DNA from: Vicingaceae bacterium
GTDB taxonomy: Bacteria > Bacteroidota > Bacteroidia > Flavobacteriales_E > Vicingaceae
Assembly (NCBI GenBank): GCA_018402765.1
Contig: JAGYIE010000001.1
Coordinates: forward strand, 868,001 to 932,000
DNA length: 64,000 nt
Direction: 5' to 3'
The first letter of the stretch is position 1. Each line of letters starts with the position of its first letter. A program made the translations under genes and the position numbers. The notes below the pieces were generated by a model that was not told the origin of the DNA, did no database searches, and saw nothing but the letters and a program-made list of their open reading frames with translations. This document shows, piece after piece, positions 15,341 through 24,598 of this stretch.

Positions 15341-17212
15341 CTAAACCAGCTCCGATAATTCCAACCAACGCATTTCTTGTTCTTCCAAGTCATTGTTAAT
15401 AATTGCCATCTCTTTAAAAAGCTCAGTGATTTGATCCGCATCAGAAATTCCGCTTAGCATCAATTGATTTATCTCTGTTTTCCGTTTTTCCAGAGCAGCC
15501 ATCGACTTTTCCAACCCGTCAAACTCTCGTTGCTCATTGAAGCTTAGTTTCTTTTTCTCTTTTGGCTTTTCAGCCACAGGAGTTACTTTTTTGGCTTGCT
15601 CTGCTTTTGCCAATTGAGCTGCCTCTTTTGCCTCTCGTTTTGTTTCTTCTTTATAGTCGGTGTATTTTCCATTAAAGTCTTTGATTACTCCTTCACCTTT
15701 AAAAACAAACAAATGATCCACAATCTTATCCATGAAGAAACGATCGTGAGTAACCACCATCACGCAACCTTCAAATTCCATCAAGAAATCCTCCAGTACA
15801 TTTAGCGTCATAATGTCCAAGTCGTTGGTTGGCTCATCCAGAATCAAAAAGTTAGGGTTATCCATCAATACGGTCAATAGATACAACCGTCTTTTTTCCC
15901 CACCACTTAGCTTAGAAACATAAGTATACTGTTGCTTTGGAGGAAATAAGAAACGCTCCAGAAATTGTGAAGCCGTGATTTTTCGCCCTTTTGCTAATGG
16001 AATAATCTCAGCAATATCCTTTACCACGTCAATGATTCTCTTGTCTTCATCTAGGTTCATCCCATCTTGAGCGTAGTGTCCTACGACTACCGTCTCTCCT
16101 TGTACGATTTTACCTCCATCAGATTCTAATTCCCCAGTAATTAACTTAATAAAAGAGGACTTCCCCACTCCATTTGGCCCAACAATTCCCACACGATCTC
16201 CTCGCTTAAAGGTATAATTGAAATCCGCCACAATTTTCTTTTCTCCGAAACTCTTTTTTAAATGATGGAATTCAAGAATCTTTCCACCCATACGTTGACC
16301 AACCACTTCGAGCTTAACTTCTTCTTTCTTTATCCTTCTCTTTGCTGACTTTTCTACTTCATAGAATGCATCTTGCCTCGATTTCGCTTTTGTAGCTCTA
16401 GCTTGCGGCATTCGGCGCATCCACTCCAATTCTTTTTTATATAAATTCTTCGCTTTCTCGATTTCACTCATCGTAATCGACTCACGCTCTTGCTTCTTCT
16501 CAATGTAATAGGCATAACTCCCCTTATACGAATACAACTGTCCATTGTCAATTTCAATAATTGAATCACATACACGCTCTAAGAAATAACGGTCGTGAGT
16601 AACCATCAGCAGCGTCATGTTCTCTGTAGCCAAATAATTCTCTAACCACTCTATCATTTCTAAATCCAAATGGTTGGTAGGCTCATCTAGAATGATAAAC
16701 TCTGGCTGCTCAATTAAAACCTTTGCTAAGGCCAAACGCTTTTTCTGTCCACCTGAAAGCGTATTTACTCGCTGTTCCAATTCATGCAATTGAAGTGAAC
16801 CTAAAATTTGCTTTAATTTAGCTTCATAATCCCAAGCTTGCAAACTATCCATTTGGTCCATAGCTTGCTGAAATTCATCTCCGTCAGCTCCATTATTGAT
16901 TGCGTCATTGTAGGAATTAATGGCTTGCATAAAGGCATTATCTGCCTTAAATATTTCCTCATTAATACTATGCGTCGCATCAAAAATTTGCTCTTGATTT
17001 AAATAACCAACAGTGATGTTGTTTCTCCAAACAACACGACCCTCACTTACAGGCTCCTTGCCTGTTAAACAATTTAAGAAAGTGGTCTTTCCTGCTCCAT
17101 TTTTTGCGATTAAAGCAACTTTCTGCCCTTTCTCAACACCGAATGAAATTTTATCAAATAAAACTCTGTCTCCAAAGTTTTTACTAAGCTCTTCTACTGA
17201 TAAGTAATTCAT
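15341..17212 (-). CDS. ABC-F family ATPase (Uup-like)
   Basis: A 623-aa soluble protein with two ABC ATPase domains and no membrane segments. The first has Walker A AKNGAGKTT, signature LSGGQKKR and Walker B FIILDEPTNHLDLE. The second has GPNGVGKSS, LSGGEKRR and FLILDEPTNDLD. The interdomain linker is charged and basic, as expected for the P-site tRNA interaction motif. The last 85 residues are a Lys/Glu-rich coiled coil, which places it with Uup-type members; E. coli Uup binds DNA through such a tail and is linked to ribosome and precise-excision phenotypes. The ATG overlaps the stop of the upstream TPR gene by 4 nt, so the two are coupled. Confidence 0.9.
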   Translation of the reverse strand: MNYLSVEELSKNFGDRVLFDKISFGVEKGQKVALIAKNGAGKTTFLNCLTGKEPVSEGRVVWRNNITVGYLNQEQIFDATHSINEEIFKADNAFMQAINSYNDAINNGADGDEFQQAMDQMDSLQAWDYEAKLKQILGSLQLHELEQRVNTLSGGQKKRLALAKVLIEQPEFIILDEPTNHLDLEMIEWLENYLATENMTLLMVTHDRYFLERVCDSIIEIDNGQLYSYKGSYAYYIEKKQERESITMSEIEKAKNLYKKELEWMRRMPQARATKAKSRQDAFYEVEKSAKRRIKKEEVKLEVVGQRMGGKILEFHHLKKSFGEKKIVADFNYTFKRGDRVGIVGPNGVGKSSFIKLITGELESDGGKIVQGETVVVGHYAQDGMNLDEDKRIIDVVKDIAEIIPLAKGRKITASQFLERFLFPPKQQYTYVSKLSGGEKRRLYLLTVLMDNPNFLILDEPTNDLDIMTLNVLEDFLMEFEGCVMVVTHDRFFMDKIVDHLFVFKGEGVIKDFNGKYTDYKEETKREAKEAAQLAKAEQAKKVTPVAEKPKEKKKLSFNEQREFDGLEKSMAALEKRKTEINQLMLSGISDADQITELFKEMAIINNDLEEQEMRWLELSELV

Positions 17213-18270
17213 TCATTAATAGTTCTAGTATCATTAACTCTGCTCAACCCATTCGCAGCGGCAGTATAATCAGGCTTTACACTTAAGGCCTTTTTGTAAA
17301 TTTTTTCAGCATTTTGAATGTCTCCTAAAAGTTCAAAACAATAGCCATAATTATAATATGCTTCGTGATATCTTGGATCTACCTTAATAGCTTTCTCAAA
17401 ATAACCCTTTGCTTCATTATACAATTTCAGATAAACTAAATGGATATACCCCAAATTATAAGGAGCTTCTCTCATTTGAGGATTAATCTTCATTATCTTA
17501 GTATAATTCTTCATTGCCTCATTCAATAGGTCATTTTCTTGCTGATACATTGCCTGTGTGTATAATGCTTCAACATTTGAAGAGTCTATATCCAGAATAT
17601 TATTGGTATAATCCATCACTAGCGGATCATTCTTATCAGCATAGGTCAGCGCTAGTCTTAGGTAAGACTTAATATGATTCGGATTTTGCTCAACAGCGGT
17701 CTGCCATGAGCTAATTGCTCGCTCTTCATTTCCTTTCGACTCAAAAATTAATCCTTTCAAAAAATAAGCTTCAGAGTTATACAAATCATCTTTAAGCGCT
17801 AAATCTGCATAATCTAATGCTTTGTCGTAATCTTGAATAACATAGTAGATTTCTCCAATTTTTTGATTTGCTAAAGATTGTTCCTTATCTGATGTTGCGA
17901 CCCTATTGGCCAATTCAAATGCGTATTTGGTTGGTTCAAACTGACCTTGTATGGCTTGTAAGTCTCCAAGAGCTATGTATGCATTAAAATTAGTAGAATC
18001 GATTCGTAGTGCCCGTTGAATATCAGACGATGAGGAAGCTAAATCATTCATAATTAGAAATAAATTAGCTCGTTCTACATATAAATTAGCATTATCTAAA
18101 TCCTCTTTTATCTTTCCGTTTAACTCTTTTAATTGGACATCAATCGGGTTTACATTTGGTGCTTGCTTAGGTGCAATCGACTCATTAACAGATTCATTAA
18201 CAGCTACTTCTTGTCCGCAAGAGAGCAACATTGCTGTGGCTCCAATCAATAGTAAATTAATTTTCTTCAT
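17209..18270 (-). CDS. TPR-repeat lipoprotein
   Basis: A 353-aa lipoprotein: the signal peptide MKKINLLLIGATAMLLSC puts the lipidated Cys at residue 18. A Ser/Asn/Pro-rich linker follows to about 45, then a run of tetratricopeptide repeats to the end. Examples are NLYVERANLFLIMNDLASS, AYIALGDLQAIQGQFEPT, SEAYFLKGLIFESKGNEE, APYNLGYIHLVYLKLYNEA and AYYNYGYCFELLGDIQNA. Such proteins are scaffolds; the partner is unknown. It is co-transcribed with the downstream ABC-F gene (ATGA overlap) and separated from recA by a strong terminator. No promoter box was found at a convincing position. Confidence 0.85.
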   Translation of the reverse strand: MKKINLLLIGATAMLLSCGQEVAVNESVNESIAPKQAPNVNPIDVQLKELNGKIKEDLDNANLYVERANLFLIMNDLASSSSDIQRALRIDSTNFNAYIALGDLQAIQGQFEPTKYAFELANRVATSDKEQSLANQKIGEIYYVIQDYDKALDYADLALKDDLYNSEAYFLKGLIFESKGNEERAISSWQTAVEQNPNHIKSYLRLALTYADKNDPLVMDYTNNILDIDSSNVEALYTQAMYQQENDLLNEAMKNYTKIMKINPQMREAPYNLGYIHLVYLKLYNEAKGYFEKAIKVDPRYHEAYYNYGYCFELLGDIQNAEKIYKKALSVKPDYTAAANGLSRVNDTRTINE

Positions 18271-18282
18271 ACTTCAATAAAT

Positions 18283-18316
18283 TAAAAATGCCCTACTTAA
18301 CTTCTAAGTAGGGCAT
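18283..18316 (-). terminator. Rho-independent terminator after recA
   Basis: A perfect 12-bp stem (ATGCCCTACTTA / TAAGTAGGGCAT) with loop 18300-18304 is followed on the minus strand by a run of T. It begins 22 nt after the recA stop and precedes the TPR gene. Confidence 0.85.
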
Positions 18317-18338
18317 AAAATTAATTATTTAAATGCGG

Positions 18339-19361
18339 TTAAACACCTAGCATTTTCTCTTTGATTTTAGTTTCTAACTCATCCATCAATTCTGGGTTGT
18401 CAGCTATTAATAACTTAACAGCATCACGACCTTGACCTAATCGTGTTTCGCCATAACTAAACCAGCTTCCACTTTTCTTAATAATATCAAAATCAACGCC
18501 CATATCAATAACTTCACCGACTTTAGAAATCCCTTCTCCATACATAATGTCAAATTCTGCCTTTCTGAAAGGTGGTGCAATCTTGTTTTTTACAATTTTT
18601 ACCTTAACTCGGTTACCCAGCACCTCTTCACCATTCTTAATTTGTGAACTTCTTCTGATATCCACACGAACCGATGAGTAAAATTTAAGTGCATTTCCAC
18701 CAGTAGTTGTCTCAGGATTACCAAACATAACACCAATCTTTTCTCTTAGTTGGTTAATGAAAATACAACAGCATCCTGTTCTATTAATCGTACCTGTTAA
18801 CTTTCTAAGCGCTTGGGACATTAGTCGAGCTTGTAAACCCATTCTAGAATCTCCCATTTCTCCTTCTATCTCTGCTTTTGGTGTTAAAGCTGCTACTGAA
18901 TCAATTACGATTAAATCAATTGCTCCTGATCGAATTAAATTTTCTGCAATTTCTAATGCCTGCTCACCATTATCAGGCTGAGAAATAAATAAATTCTCTG
19001 TGTCAACTCCTAAATTTTCCGCGTAGGTTTTGTCAAATGCATGCTCTGCATCAATAAATGCAGCGATACCGCCTTGTTTTTGTACTTCTGCAATTGCATG
19101 AATCGCCAAGGTTGTCTTACCTGAAGATTCCGGGCCATAAATTTCTACGATTCTTCCTCTTGGAAAACCACCAACTCCCAGCGCGACATCTAGGGCAATA
19201 GAGCCCGAAGGAATCGATTCTACATTTTCAACCGGGCGATCACCCAATTTCATTATAGAACCTTTACCATAGGTTTTTTCTAATTTGTCTATTGTTAATT
19301 GCAGTGCCTTTAACTTTTGTAATTGTTCACTATTCTCTTTTGGTTCTTTTTCCTTTGCCAT
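18339..19361 (-). CDS. recA: RecA recombinase
   Basis: RecA forms ATP-dependent filaments on single-stranded DNA, drives homologous recombination and activates SOS cleavage where LexA exists. The 340-aa product has Walker [10 protein letters not shown] (76-84), Walker [11 protein letters not shown], the MAW-type motif [15 protein letters not shown] near the C-terminus and the L1/L2 regions ([35 protein letters not shown]). Length and motifs are normal. It lies 11 nt after bcp on the same strand and is followed by a terminator, so bcp-recA is probably one transcript. No LexA-like operator was recognised. Confidence 0.98.
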   Translation of the reverse strand: MAKEKEPKENSEQLQKLKALQLTIDKLEKTYGKGSIMKLGDRPVENVESIPSGSIALDVALGVGGFPRGRIVEIYGPESSGKTTLAIHAIAEVQKQGGIAAFIDAEHAFDKTYAENLGVDTENLFISQPDNGEQALEIAENLIRSGAIDLIVIDSVAALTPKAEIEGEMGDSRMGLQARLMSQALRKLTGTINRTGCCCIFINQLREKIGVMFGNPETTTGGNALKFYSSVRVDIRRSSQIKNGEEVLGNRVKVKIVKNKIAPPFRKAEFDIMYGEGISKVGEVIDMGVDFDIIKKSGSWFSYGETRLGQGRDAVKLLIADNPELMDELETKIKEKMLGV

Positions 19362-19372
19362 AACTTTAATTT

Positions 19373-19834
19373 TTATACAAACAGCTCTAAAATCTGCTCA
19401 GTGTGATTCTTTGTTTTTACTTTTTCTATAATATGTTCGATAATGCCATTTTCATCAATAACAAACGTAGTTCTAATTATCCCTTCATATTCTTTTCCCA
19501 TAAACTTTTTAGGGCCCCAAACACCAAAAGATTTAATCACTTCATGATTTGTATCCGCTAACAATGCAAATGGCAATTCATACTTCTCAATAAACTTAAG
19601 GTGTCTAGATTCATCATCAGCACTTACACCTAATATTTCAAACCCTTTTTGTTTTAGCTCGTCATAATTCTCCTTCAAATTACAAGCTTGAGCAGTACAT
19701 CCCGGGGTTAAATCTTTAGGATAAAAGTAGATAACTAACTTTTTTTCTTTATAATCTGATAGAGCAACTTGCTCTCCATTTTGATTTAAACCTTTAAAAT
19801 CAGGTGCTTTATCACCAATTTTTAATTTCGACAT
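19373..19834 (-). CDS. bcp: Thioredoxin-dependent thiol peroxidase (BCP/PrxQ type)
   Basis: This peroxiredoxin reduces H2O2 and organic hydroperoxides with electrons from thioredoxin, in the cytoplasm. The 153-aa product begins [13 protein letters not shown]. It has [16 protein letters not shown], with peroxidatic Cys46 and resolving Cys51 in the C-x4-C arrangement of atypical 2-Cys BCP proteins. The [14 protein letters not shown] and [12 protein letters not shown] segments are typical. A reading from 19846 adds only MLKI and is less likely. A TACTTTTG box lies 32 nt upstream. It is followed after 11 nt by recA. Confidence 0.94.
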   Translation of the reverse strand: MSKLKIGDKAPDFKGLNQNGEQVALSDYKEKKLVIYFYPKDLTPGCTAQACNLKENYDELKQKGFEILGVSADDESRHLKFIEKYELPFALLADTNHEVIKSFGVWGPKKFMGKEYEGIIRTTFVIDENGIIEHIIEKVKTKNHTEQILELFV

Positions 19835-19866
19835 AATTTTCAACATTATATTGACGATATTTTCAT

Positions 19867-19874
19867 CAAAAGTA
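19867..19874 (-). promoter_or_regulatory. Candidate -7 box TACTTTTG for bcp-recA
   Basis: The minus-strand box lies 32 nt upstream of the bcp ATG at 19834. It would drive the bcp-recA pair. Confidence 0.5.
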
Positions 19875-19955
19875 ACAATTACAAAATACTTTTTAATTTT
19901 AAATCACCAAAATTTATAGCATTTTTTTTAAGTAGAATTTCAAACAGAATAGCAC

Positions 19956-19963
19956 TACTTTTG
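19956..19963 (+). promoter_or_regulatory. Candidate -7 box TACTTTTG for nth
   Basis: The box ends 10 nt before the nth ATG at 19974, giving a very short leader. Confidence 0.55.
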
Positions 19964-19973
19964 TTTTTTTGTT

Positions 19974-20606
19974 ATGAATAAGAAAGATAAAGTAGAATTT
20001 GTAATTACTAAACTAGAAGAACTGTATCCGGTTATTCCGATTCCTCTTGACCATAAAGATGCGTATACACTGCTTGTAGCTGTGCTATTATCTGCACAAT
20101 GCACTGACGTTCGTGTAAATCAAGTTACACCTACTCTTTGGGATTTAGCTGATAATCCTTTTGATATGGCTAAACAAAAAGTGGAAGATATTAAAGCTAT
20201 TATTCGCCCTTGTGGTTTATCCCCTCAAAAGTCGAAGGCTATTTCAGTACTTTCCTCTATGTTAGTGGAAAAATATAATGGTGAAGTTCCCCAATCGTTC
20301 GAGCAGTTAGAAGAGCTTCCGGGAGTTGGACATAAAACAGCCTCTGTAGTCATGTCACAAGCATTTGGAGTACCTGCATTTCCTGTAGATACGCATATAC
20401 ATCGATTAATGTATAGATGGAATTTAACCAATGGTAAAAATGTAGTGCAGACTGAAAAAGATGCAAAACGTCTTTTCCCTGAAGACTTGTGGAATAGGCT
20501 TCACCTTCAGATTATTTTCTTCGGAAGAGAATATTGTCCTGCAAGAGGCCACAAAGTGGAAACTTGCCCCATATGCCAACATATAGGTAGAAAAACCTTA
20601 AAATAA
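19974..20606 (+). CDS. nth: Endonuclease III-type DNA glycosylase lacking a full 4Fe-4S cysteine set
   Basis: This enzyme removes oxidised pyrimidines and nicks the abasic site in base excision repair. The 210-aa product has the helix-hairpin-helix LPGVGHKTA with the catalytic lysine K121, and the catalytic aspartate D139 in PVDTHIHR. Both active-site residues are intact. In E. coli the cluster motif is C-x6-C-x2-C-x5-C. Here the tail has only Cys188, Cys198 and Cys201 (C-x9-C-x2-C) and no fourth Cys in the final nine residues. The cluster is therefore probably absent or altered, as is reported for some members of the family. A bidirectional hairpin follows. Confidence 0.93.
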   Translation: MNKKDKVEFVITKLEELYPVIPIPLDHKDAYTLLVAVLLSAQCTDVRVNQVTPTLWDLADNPFDMAKQKVEDIKAIIRPCGLSPQKSKAISVLSSMLVEKYNGEVPQSFEQLEELPGVGHKTASVVMSQAFGVPAFPVDTHIHRLMYRWNLTNGKNVVQTEKDAKRLFPEDLWNRLHLQIIFFGREYCPARGHKVETCPICQHIGRKTLK

Positions 20607-20632
20607 AAAAGAGAAGCATGCTCCTCTTTCTT
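20605..20632. terminator. Bidirectional hairpin terminator between nth and the sigma-factor operon
   Basis: AAAGAG at 20608-20613 and CTCTTT at 20624-20629 flank the self-complementary AGCATGCT at 20615-20622, with one A-C mismatch. A-rich sequence on the left and T-rich sequence on the right suit termination from both sides of the convergent genes. Confidence 0.7.
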
Positions 20633-20638
20633 ATTTAA

Positions 20639-20845
20639 TCAATTCATTAAATTTTCTATCGCTCCGATCTGCTTAGATGGTTGAACTTCTAGCGCTCTTG
20701 AAAACAATAAAATTGCACTAACCGCTCTTTTTGATGGATTTTTTAATGGCATTTCTTCGAAATTTGATGAAACTTCTAATCGTTCCACATTTCTTTTTTC
20801 TTCACTTAAATATTCGTTTAGATCAAAAGTAGTATTATTACTCAT
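20639..20845 (-). CDS. Small conserved-type protein downstream of ECF sigma factor
   Basis: A 68-aa protein from ATG 20845 (MSNNTTFDLNEYLSEEKRNV) ending SKQIGAIENLMN. A reading from 20890 begins with a TTG and is less likely. It has no signal peptide or clear membrane helix; the middle, PSKRAVSAILLFSRALEV, could be one amphipathic helix. Small proteins of this type, with a conserved Pro-Ser-Lys helix near the end, commonly follow an ECF sigma gene in Flavobacteria, from memory. It lies 65 nt after the sigma gene on the same strand. It might modulate the sigma factor, but there is no direct evidence, and it does not look like a classic transmembrane anti-sigma factor. Confidence 0.75.
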   Translation of the reverse strand: MSNNTTFDLNEYLSEEKRNVERLEVSSNFEEMPLKNPSKRAVSAILLFSRALEVQPSKQIGAIENLMN

Positions 20846-20910
20846 TCGCTTTGTTTTTAATTGTTTCAGTAAAAACGACAAACAAAACAAATTATTGCAG
20901 ACTGATTTAT

Positions 20911-21495
20911 TTAATTTGTTAAAATAATATTATTCTCTTTTATCAGCTTTCTCAAATTTATTAAGGCATATCGCATTCTGCCCAAAGCGGTATTGATACT
21001 AACACCCGTGCGATCCGCAATTTCTTTAAAGCTCATATCAAAATACATGCGCATCATTAGAACTTCTTTCTGATCTTCAGGTAAATGTTTCACCAATGCT
21101 TTTACATCTTTTAGCATCTGTGACCTAACTATGTCATCAGCAACATTATCATCATGAGAAGGAATAACTTCAAAAATATCAAAATCATCACCTCCACTAG
21201 TTGTAGGCATTTTCTTTAATCGTCTAAAATGATCAATCACCAAATTATGTGCAATACGGTTTACCCAAGGAAGGAATTTCCCTTCTTCATTATATTTTCC
21301 GCGCTTTAACGTTCGAACTACTTTTATAAACGTATCCTGAAAAATATCATTTGCGATATCTTCATCCTTTACGGTATAAAGTATGTATGAGAAAACTTTA
21401 GCTTGATGTCTTTTAAGTAACATTTCGAACGCTACTTCATTGCCTTCTAAATATTGTCTAATTAGATTTTGATCTGATGCCTTTAATAGATTCAT
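20911..21495 (-). CDS. ECF-type RNA polymerase sigma factor
   Basis: A 194-aa sigma-70 family protein with regions 2 and 4 only. Region 2 includes AFEMLLKRHQAKVFSYILY, DIFQDTFIKV and PWVNRIAHNLVIDHFRR. Region 4 is VKHLPEDQKEVLMMRMYFDM followed by SFKEIADRTGVSINTALGRM. It would direct RNA polymerase to a specific promoter set; the regulon is unknown. ATG 21495 is preferred over the TTG-initiated reading from 21513. It heads a probable two-gene unit with the 68-aa protein and is divergent from uvrA. No membrane anti-sigma gene is adjacent. Confidence 0.92.
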   Translation of the reverse strand: MNLLKASDQNLIRQYLEGNEVAFEMLLKRHQAKVFSYILYTVKDEDIANDIFQDTFIKVVRTLKRGKYNEEGKFLPWVNRIAHNLVIDHFRRLKKMPTTSGGDDFDIFEVIPSHDDNVADDIVRSQMLKDVKALVKHLPEDQKEVLMMRMYFDMSFKEIADRTGVSINTALGRMRYALINLRKLIKENNIILTN

Positions 21496-21648
21496 AAATC
21501 TTATCTTTTTCAATTGGTTAATAAAGAAATAATTGATTAAAAAAGTAAAATTTATACGATAGGCAAATATGTTTTTAAGGTTGATATACGAAAGATAACG
21601 TAAGGAGGATTTAATTATTGTGTAATCTCCTTATCTCATCTTTACATC

Positions 21649-21656
21649 CAAAGTTA
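21649..21656 (-). promoter_or_regulatory. Candidate -7 box TAACTTTG for the ECF sigma gene
   Basis: The minus-strand TAACTTTG lies about 153 nt upstream of ATG 21495. It is only 13 nt from the uvrA box on the other strand, so the two promoters would be back to back. Confidence 0.35.
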
Positions 21657-21669
21657 ACAAAAGAAAAGT

Positions 21670-21677
21670 AATTTTGT
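21670..21677 (+). promoter_or_regulatory. Candidate -7 box TAATTTTG for uvrA
   Basis: It matches TAnnTTTG and ends 28 nt before the GTG start at 21706. Confidence 0.5.
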
Positions 21678-21705
21678 TAGGTTCCAAAATAAAAGAAAAA
21701 AATCT

Positions 21706-24510
21706 GTGTACGATATCGACAAGCTAGATCCTAAAAAATACATCATTATTAAAGGTGCAAGAATGCACAATCTGAAGAATATAAATGTCGCCATTCCACG
21801 AAATAAACTGGTGGTTGTTACAGGTTTATCGGGGTCTGGAAAGTCTTCTTTAGCTTTTGATACACTCTATGCTGAAGGTCAGAGAAGGTACGTTGAAAGT
21901 CTATCGTCGTATGCACGACAATTCCTAGGAAAGGTGAATAAGCCTGATGTGGATTATATTAAAGGAGTAGCTCCTGCTATAGCAATCGAACAGAAAGTTA
22001 GTAGTAGTAATGCTAGATCTACTGTGGGCACAGTCACTGAGATTTATGATTACCTTAAGCTACTATTTGCAAGGATAGGAAGAACAATTTCCCCAATATC
22101 AGGTGAAGAGGTTAAAAAGAATACAGTTAAGGATATTCTTGCACTATTTGAAAATATAGACGAAGGAAGCAAGGGTTTAATATTGACTCCTGTAATAAAT
22201 AAAAAAGGTAGGTCGTTAAAAGAACAGTTGGATTTATTGTTACAGCAAGGATACAGCAGAATTTTTATTGAGAATACACTTGAAAAAATTGAAGATTTCG
22301 ATGTTCAAAATTATGAGAAAAAGACTCCTATCTATCTGGTGATTGACCGATTCGTTTATAAAAATGAAGAAGAAACGTTAACTCGACTGGCAGATTCTGC
22401 TGAAACAGCTTTTTTTGAAGGTGATGGGGATGCTATTGTTGCATTGGTTGATTCTAAAAAGCAATATATATTTCATTCTTTTTCAAATAGATTCGAAGCT
22501 GACCAGACACCATTTACTGAACCAAATGTTCATTTTTTTAGTTTTAACAATCCTATCGGTGCTTGTCCAAAATGTGAAGGCTATGGCAAAGTAATAGGAA
22601 TCGATGAGTTTTTAGTTATTCCAAATAAAGAACTCTCGGTTTATCAGGATGGAATCGCTCCTTGGGTTGGGGAAAAGATGTCTGAATGGAAAGACCAATT
22701 AATGTATACTGCTGAAAAGTTTGACTTCCCCATTCACAAACCCATTGAACAACTTACAGCCAATCAGTATGAGCTTTTATGGACAGGAAATAAATACTTT
22801 AAAGGATTAAATTACTTTTTTTCATACCTAGAAAAGAAAACCTATAAAATACAGTATCGAGTAATGCTAGCTAGGTATAGAGGAAAAACAACTTGCCCTG
22901 ACTGCAAAGGGAAAAGACTTCGTCAGGAAACGAACTATGTAAAAATAGATGGATATTCTCTTTCTGATTTAGTTGCTCTTCCAATAAATGAGCTACTACC
23001 GGCTTTTCAAAACTTATCGCTGAATGAGTATGATAAACAAGTAGCCAAGCGTTTGCTAATTGAAATAAAAAATAGGTTAAAGTACCTCAATGATGTTGGG
23101 GTTGGGTATTTAGATTTAAATAGAAATTCAGCAACCTTATCAGGTGGAGAATCTCAACGAATTAATTTAGCTACTTCTTTAGGGAGCTGCTTAGTCGGCT
23201 CCATGTACATATTGGATGAGCCAAGCATTGGACTGCACCCTAAAGATACTGAACGACTTATTGGCATTCTTAAGTTATTACGTGACTTGGGCAATACAGT
23301 TTTGGTTGTTGAGCATGATGAAGAAATCATTAAAGCTGCTGACGAAGTAATCGATTTGGGTCCGCTAGCAGGAACGTACGGTGGAGAATTAATCTTTCAA
23401 GGAAATCAAGCGGCTTTATTAAAAGACACCAAAAGCTTAACCGCACAATATATAAATGGGTTATTATCTATTGAAACACCTAAAAAAATCAGAAAGTGGA
23501 AAGAATCAATTCAATTATTGGGAGTCAAACATCATAATTTAAAAGGATTTGATGTAACTATTCCTTTAGATTGCATGGTAGTAGTAACAGGAGTCAGTGG
23601 CTCGGGAAAATCTACTTTAGTTAAATCTATTTTATACCCATCGCTCAAAAAGCTTAAAGGTGGCATTGCTGAAAAAACAGGAGCCTTTTCAGGTTTAAAA
23701 GGGAATCATGAATCTATAAAACAGATAGAATTTATTGACCAAAATCCAATTGGAAAGTCTTCGCGAAGTAATCCTGTAACCTACGTAAAAGCATTTGATG
23801 ATATTCGGGCATTATATACGTCACTTCCACTCGCTAAATCTAGAGGGTATAAGCCTGGAGTTTTTTCATTTAATATAGAAGGCGGAAGATGTGATACTTG
23901 TCAAGGTGAGGGTGAAGTTACTATTGAAATGCAATTTATGGCTGACATTCATTTACAGTGTGAAGAATGTAAAGGCCAAAGATTTAAAGAAGATATACTA
24001 GAAATAAAATATAACAATAAGAATATTTCTGATATTCTGGAGATGACAATAGAGGATGCTCTTCTCTTTTTTAAAGAGAATGAAAAAAATAGAATTGCCA
24101 AAAAAATAATGGAAAAATTAACTCCTCTTTTTGAAGTTGGTTTAGGTTATGTGAAATTAGGCCAATCTTCTAATACGCTAAGTGGTGGCGAAGCTCAACG
24201 CATTAAGCTTGCTTCATACCTAGCAAAAGGGGACCGTCATCAAAAAACATTGTTCCTTTTTGATGAACCGACTACAGGACTTCACTTTCATGACATCAAT
24301 AAATTACTTTATGCGTTTAATGCATTAATTGATCAAGGTCACTCTTTATTAATTATTGAACATAATCCTGATGTTATTAAATGTGCTGATTGGGTAATCG
24401 ATTTAGGGCCTGAAGGGGGAAAAAATGGTGGAAATTTACTATTTGAGGGCACCCCACAAGATTTGGTTAAAAGTAAGAAGTCAATCACAGCCAAATACAT
24501 TAAATTGTAG
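21706..24510 (+). CDS. uvrA: Excinuclease ABC subunit A
   Basis: UvrA is the damage-sensing ATPase dimer of nucleotide excision repair; it loads UvrB. The 934-aa protein has two ABC modules. Module one has Walker [21 protein letters not shown], the insertion domain, a CPDCKGKRL zinc element and [12 protein letters not shown] with [12 protein letters not shown]. Module two has [14 protein letters not shown], the zinc finger [10 protein letters not shown]...[21 protein letters not shown] and [12 protein letters not shown]. The extra [10 protein letters not shown] motif lies near residue 290. The start is GTG at 21706, which opens directly into [20 protein letters not shown]. The protein is full length. 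Species of this phylum often have a second UvrA, not in this window. Confidence 0.96.
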   Translation: MYDIDKLDPKKYIIIKGARMHNLKNINVAIPRNKLVVVTGLSGSGKSSLAFDTLYAEGQRRYVESLSSYARQFLGKVNKPDVDYIKGVAPAIAIEQKVSSSNARSTVGTVTEIYDYLKLLFARIGRTISPISGEEVKKNTVKDILALFENIDEGSKGLILTPVINKKGRSLKEQLDLLLQQGYSRIFIENTLEKIEDFDVQNYEKKTPIYLVIDRFVYKNEEETLTRLADSAETAFFEGDGDAIVALVDSKKQYIFHSFSNRFEADQTPFTEPNVHFFSFNNPIGACPKCEGYGKVIGIDEFLVIPNKELSVYQDGIAPWVGEKMSEWKDQLMYTAEKFDFPIHKPIEQLTANQYELLWTGNKYFKGLNYFFSYLEKKTYKIQYRVMLARYRGKTTCPDCKGKRLRQETNYVKIDGYSLSDLVALPINELLPAFQNLSLNEYDKQVAKRLLIEIKNRLKYLNDVGVGYLDLNRNSATLSGGESQRINLATSLGSCLVGSMYILDEPSIGLHPKDTERLIGILKLLRDLGNTVLVVEHDEEIIKAADEVIDLGPLAGTYGGELIFQGNQAALLKDTKSLTAQYINGLLSIETPKKIRKWKESIQLLGVKHHNLKGFDVTIPLDCMVVVTGVSGSGKSTLVKSILYPSLKKLKGGIAEKTGAFSGLKGNHESIKQIEFIDQNPIGKSSRSNPVTYVKAFDDIRALYTSLPLAKSRGYKPGVFSFNIEGGRCDTCQGEGEVTIEMQFMADIHLQCEECKGQRFKEDILEIKYNNKNISDILEMTIEDALLFFKENEKNRIAKKIMEKLTPLFEVGLGYVKLGQSSNTLSGGEAQRIKLASYLAKGDRHQKTLFLFDEPTTGLHFHDINKLLYAFNALIDQGHSLLIIEHNPDVIKCADWVIDLGPEGGKNGGNLLFEGTPQDLVKSKKSITAKYIKL

Positions 24511-24545
24511 ACTTAGCTGCTGATTTCGTGTATTCTGATGTAAAA

Positions 24546-24576
24546 AAAGCCCGACACGTTAAACGTATCGGGCTTT
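24546..24576. terminator. Bidirectional terminator between uvrA and giant protein 1
   Basis: AAAGCCCGA at 24546-24554 pairs with TCGGGCTTT at 24568-24576, with an inner ACGT/ACGT pairing. A-rich sequence on the left and T-rich sequence on the right flank the stem between convergent genes. Confidence 0.8.
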
Positions 24577-24598
24577 CTGTTTATTTAGGAGGTAATGC

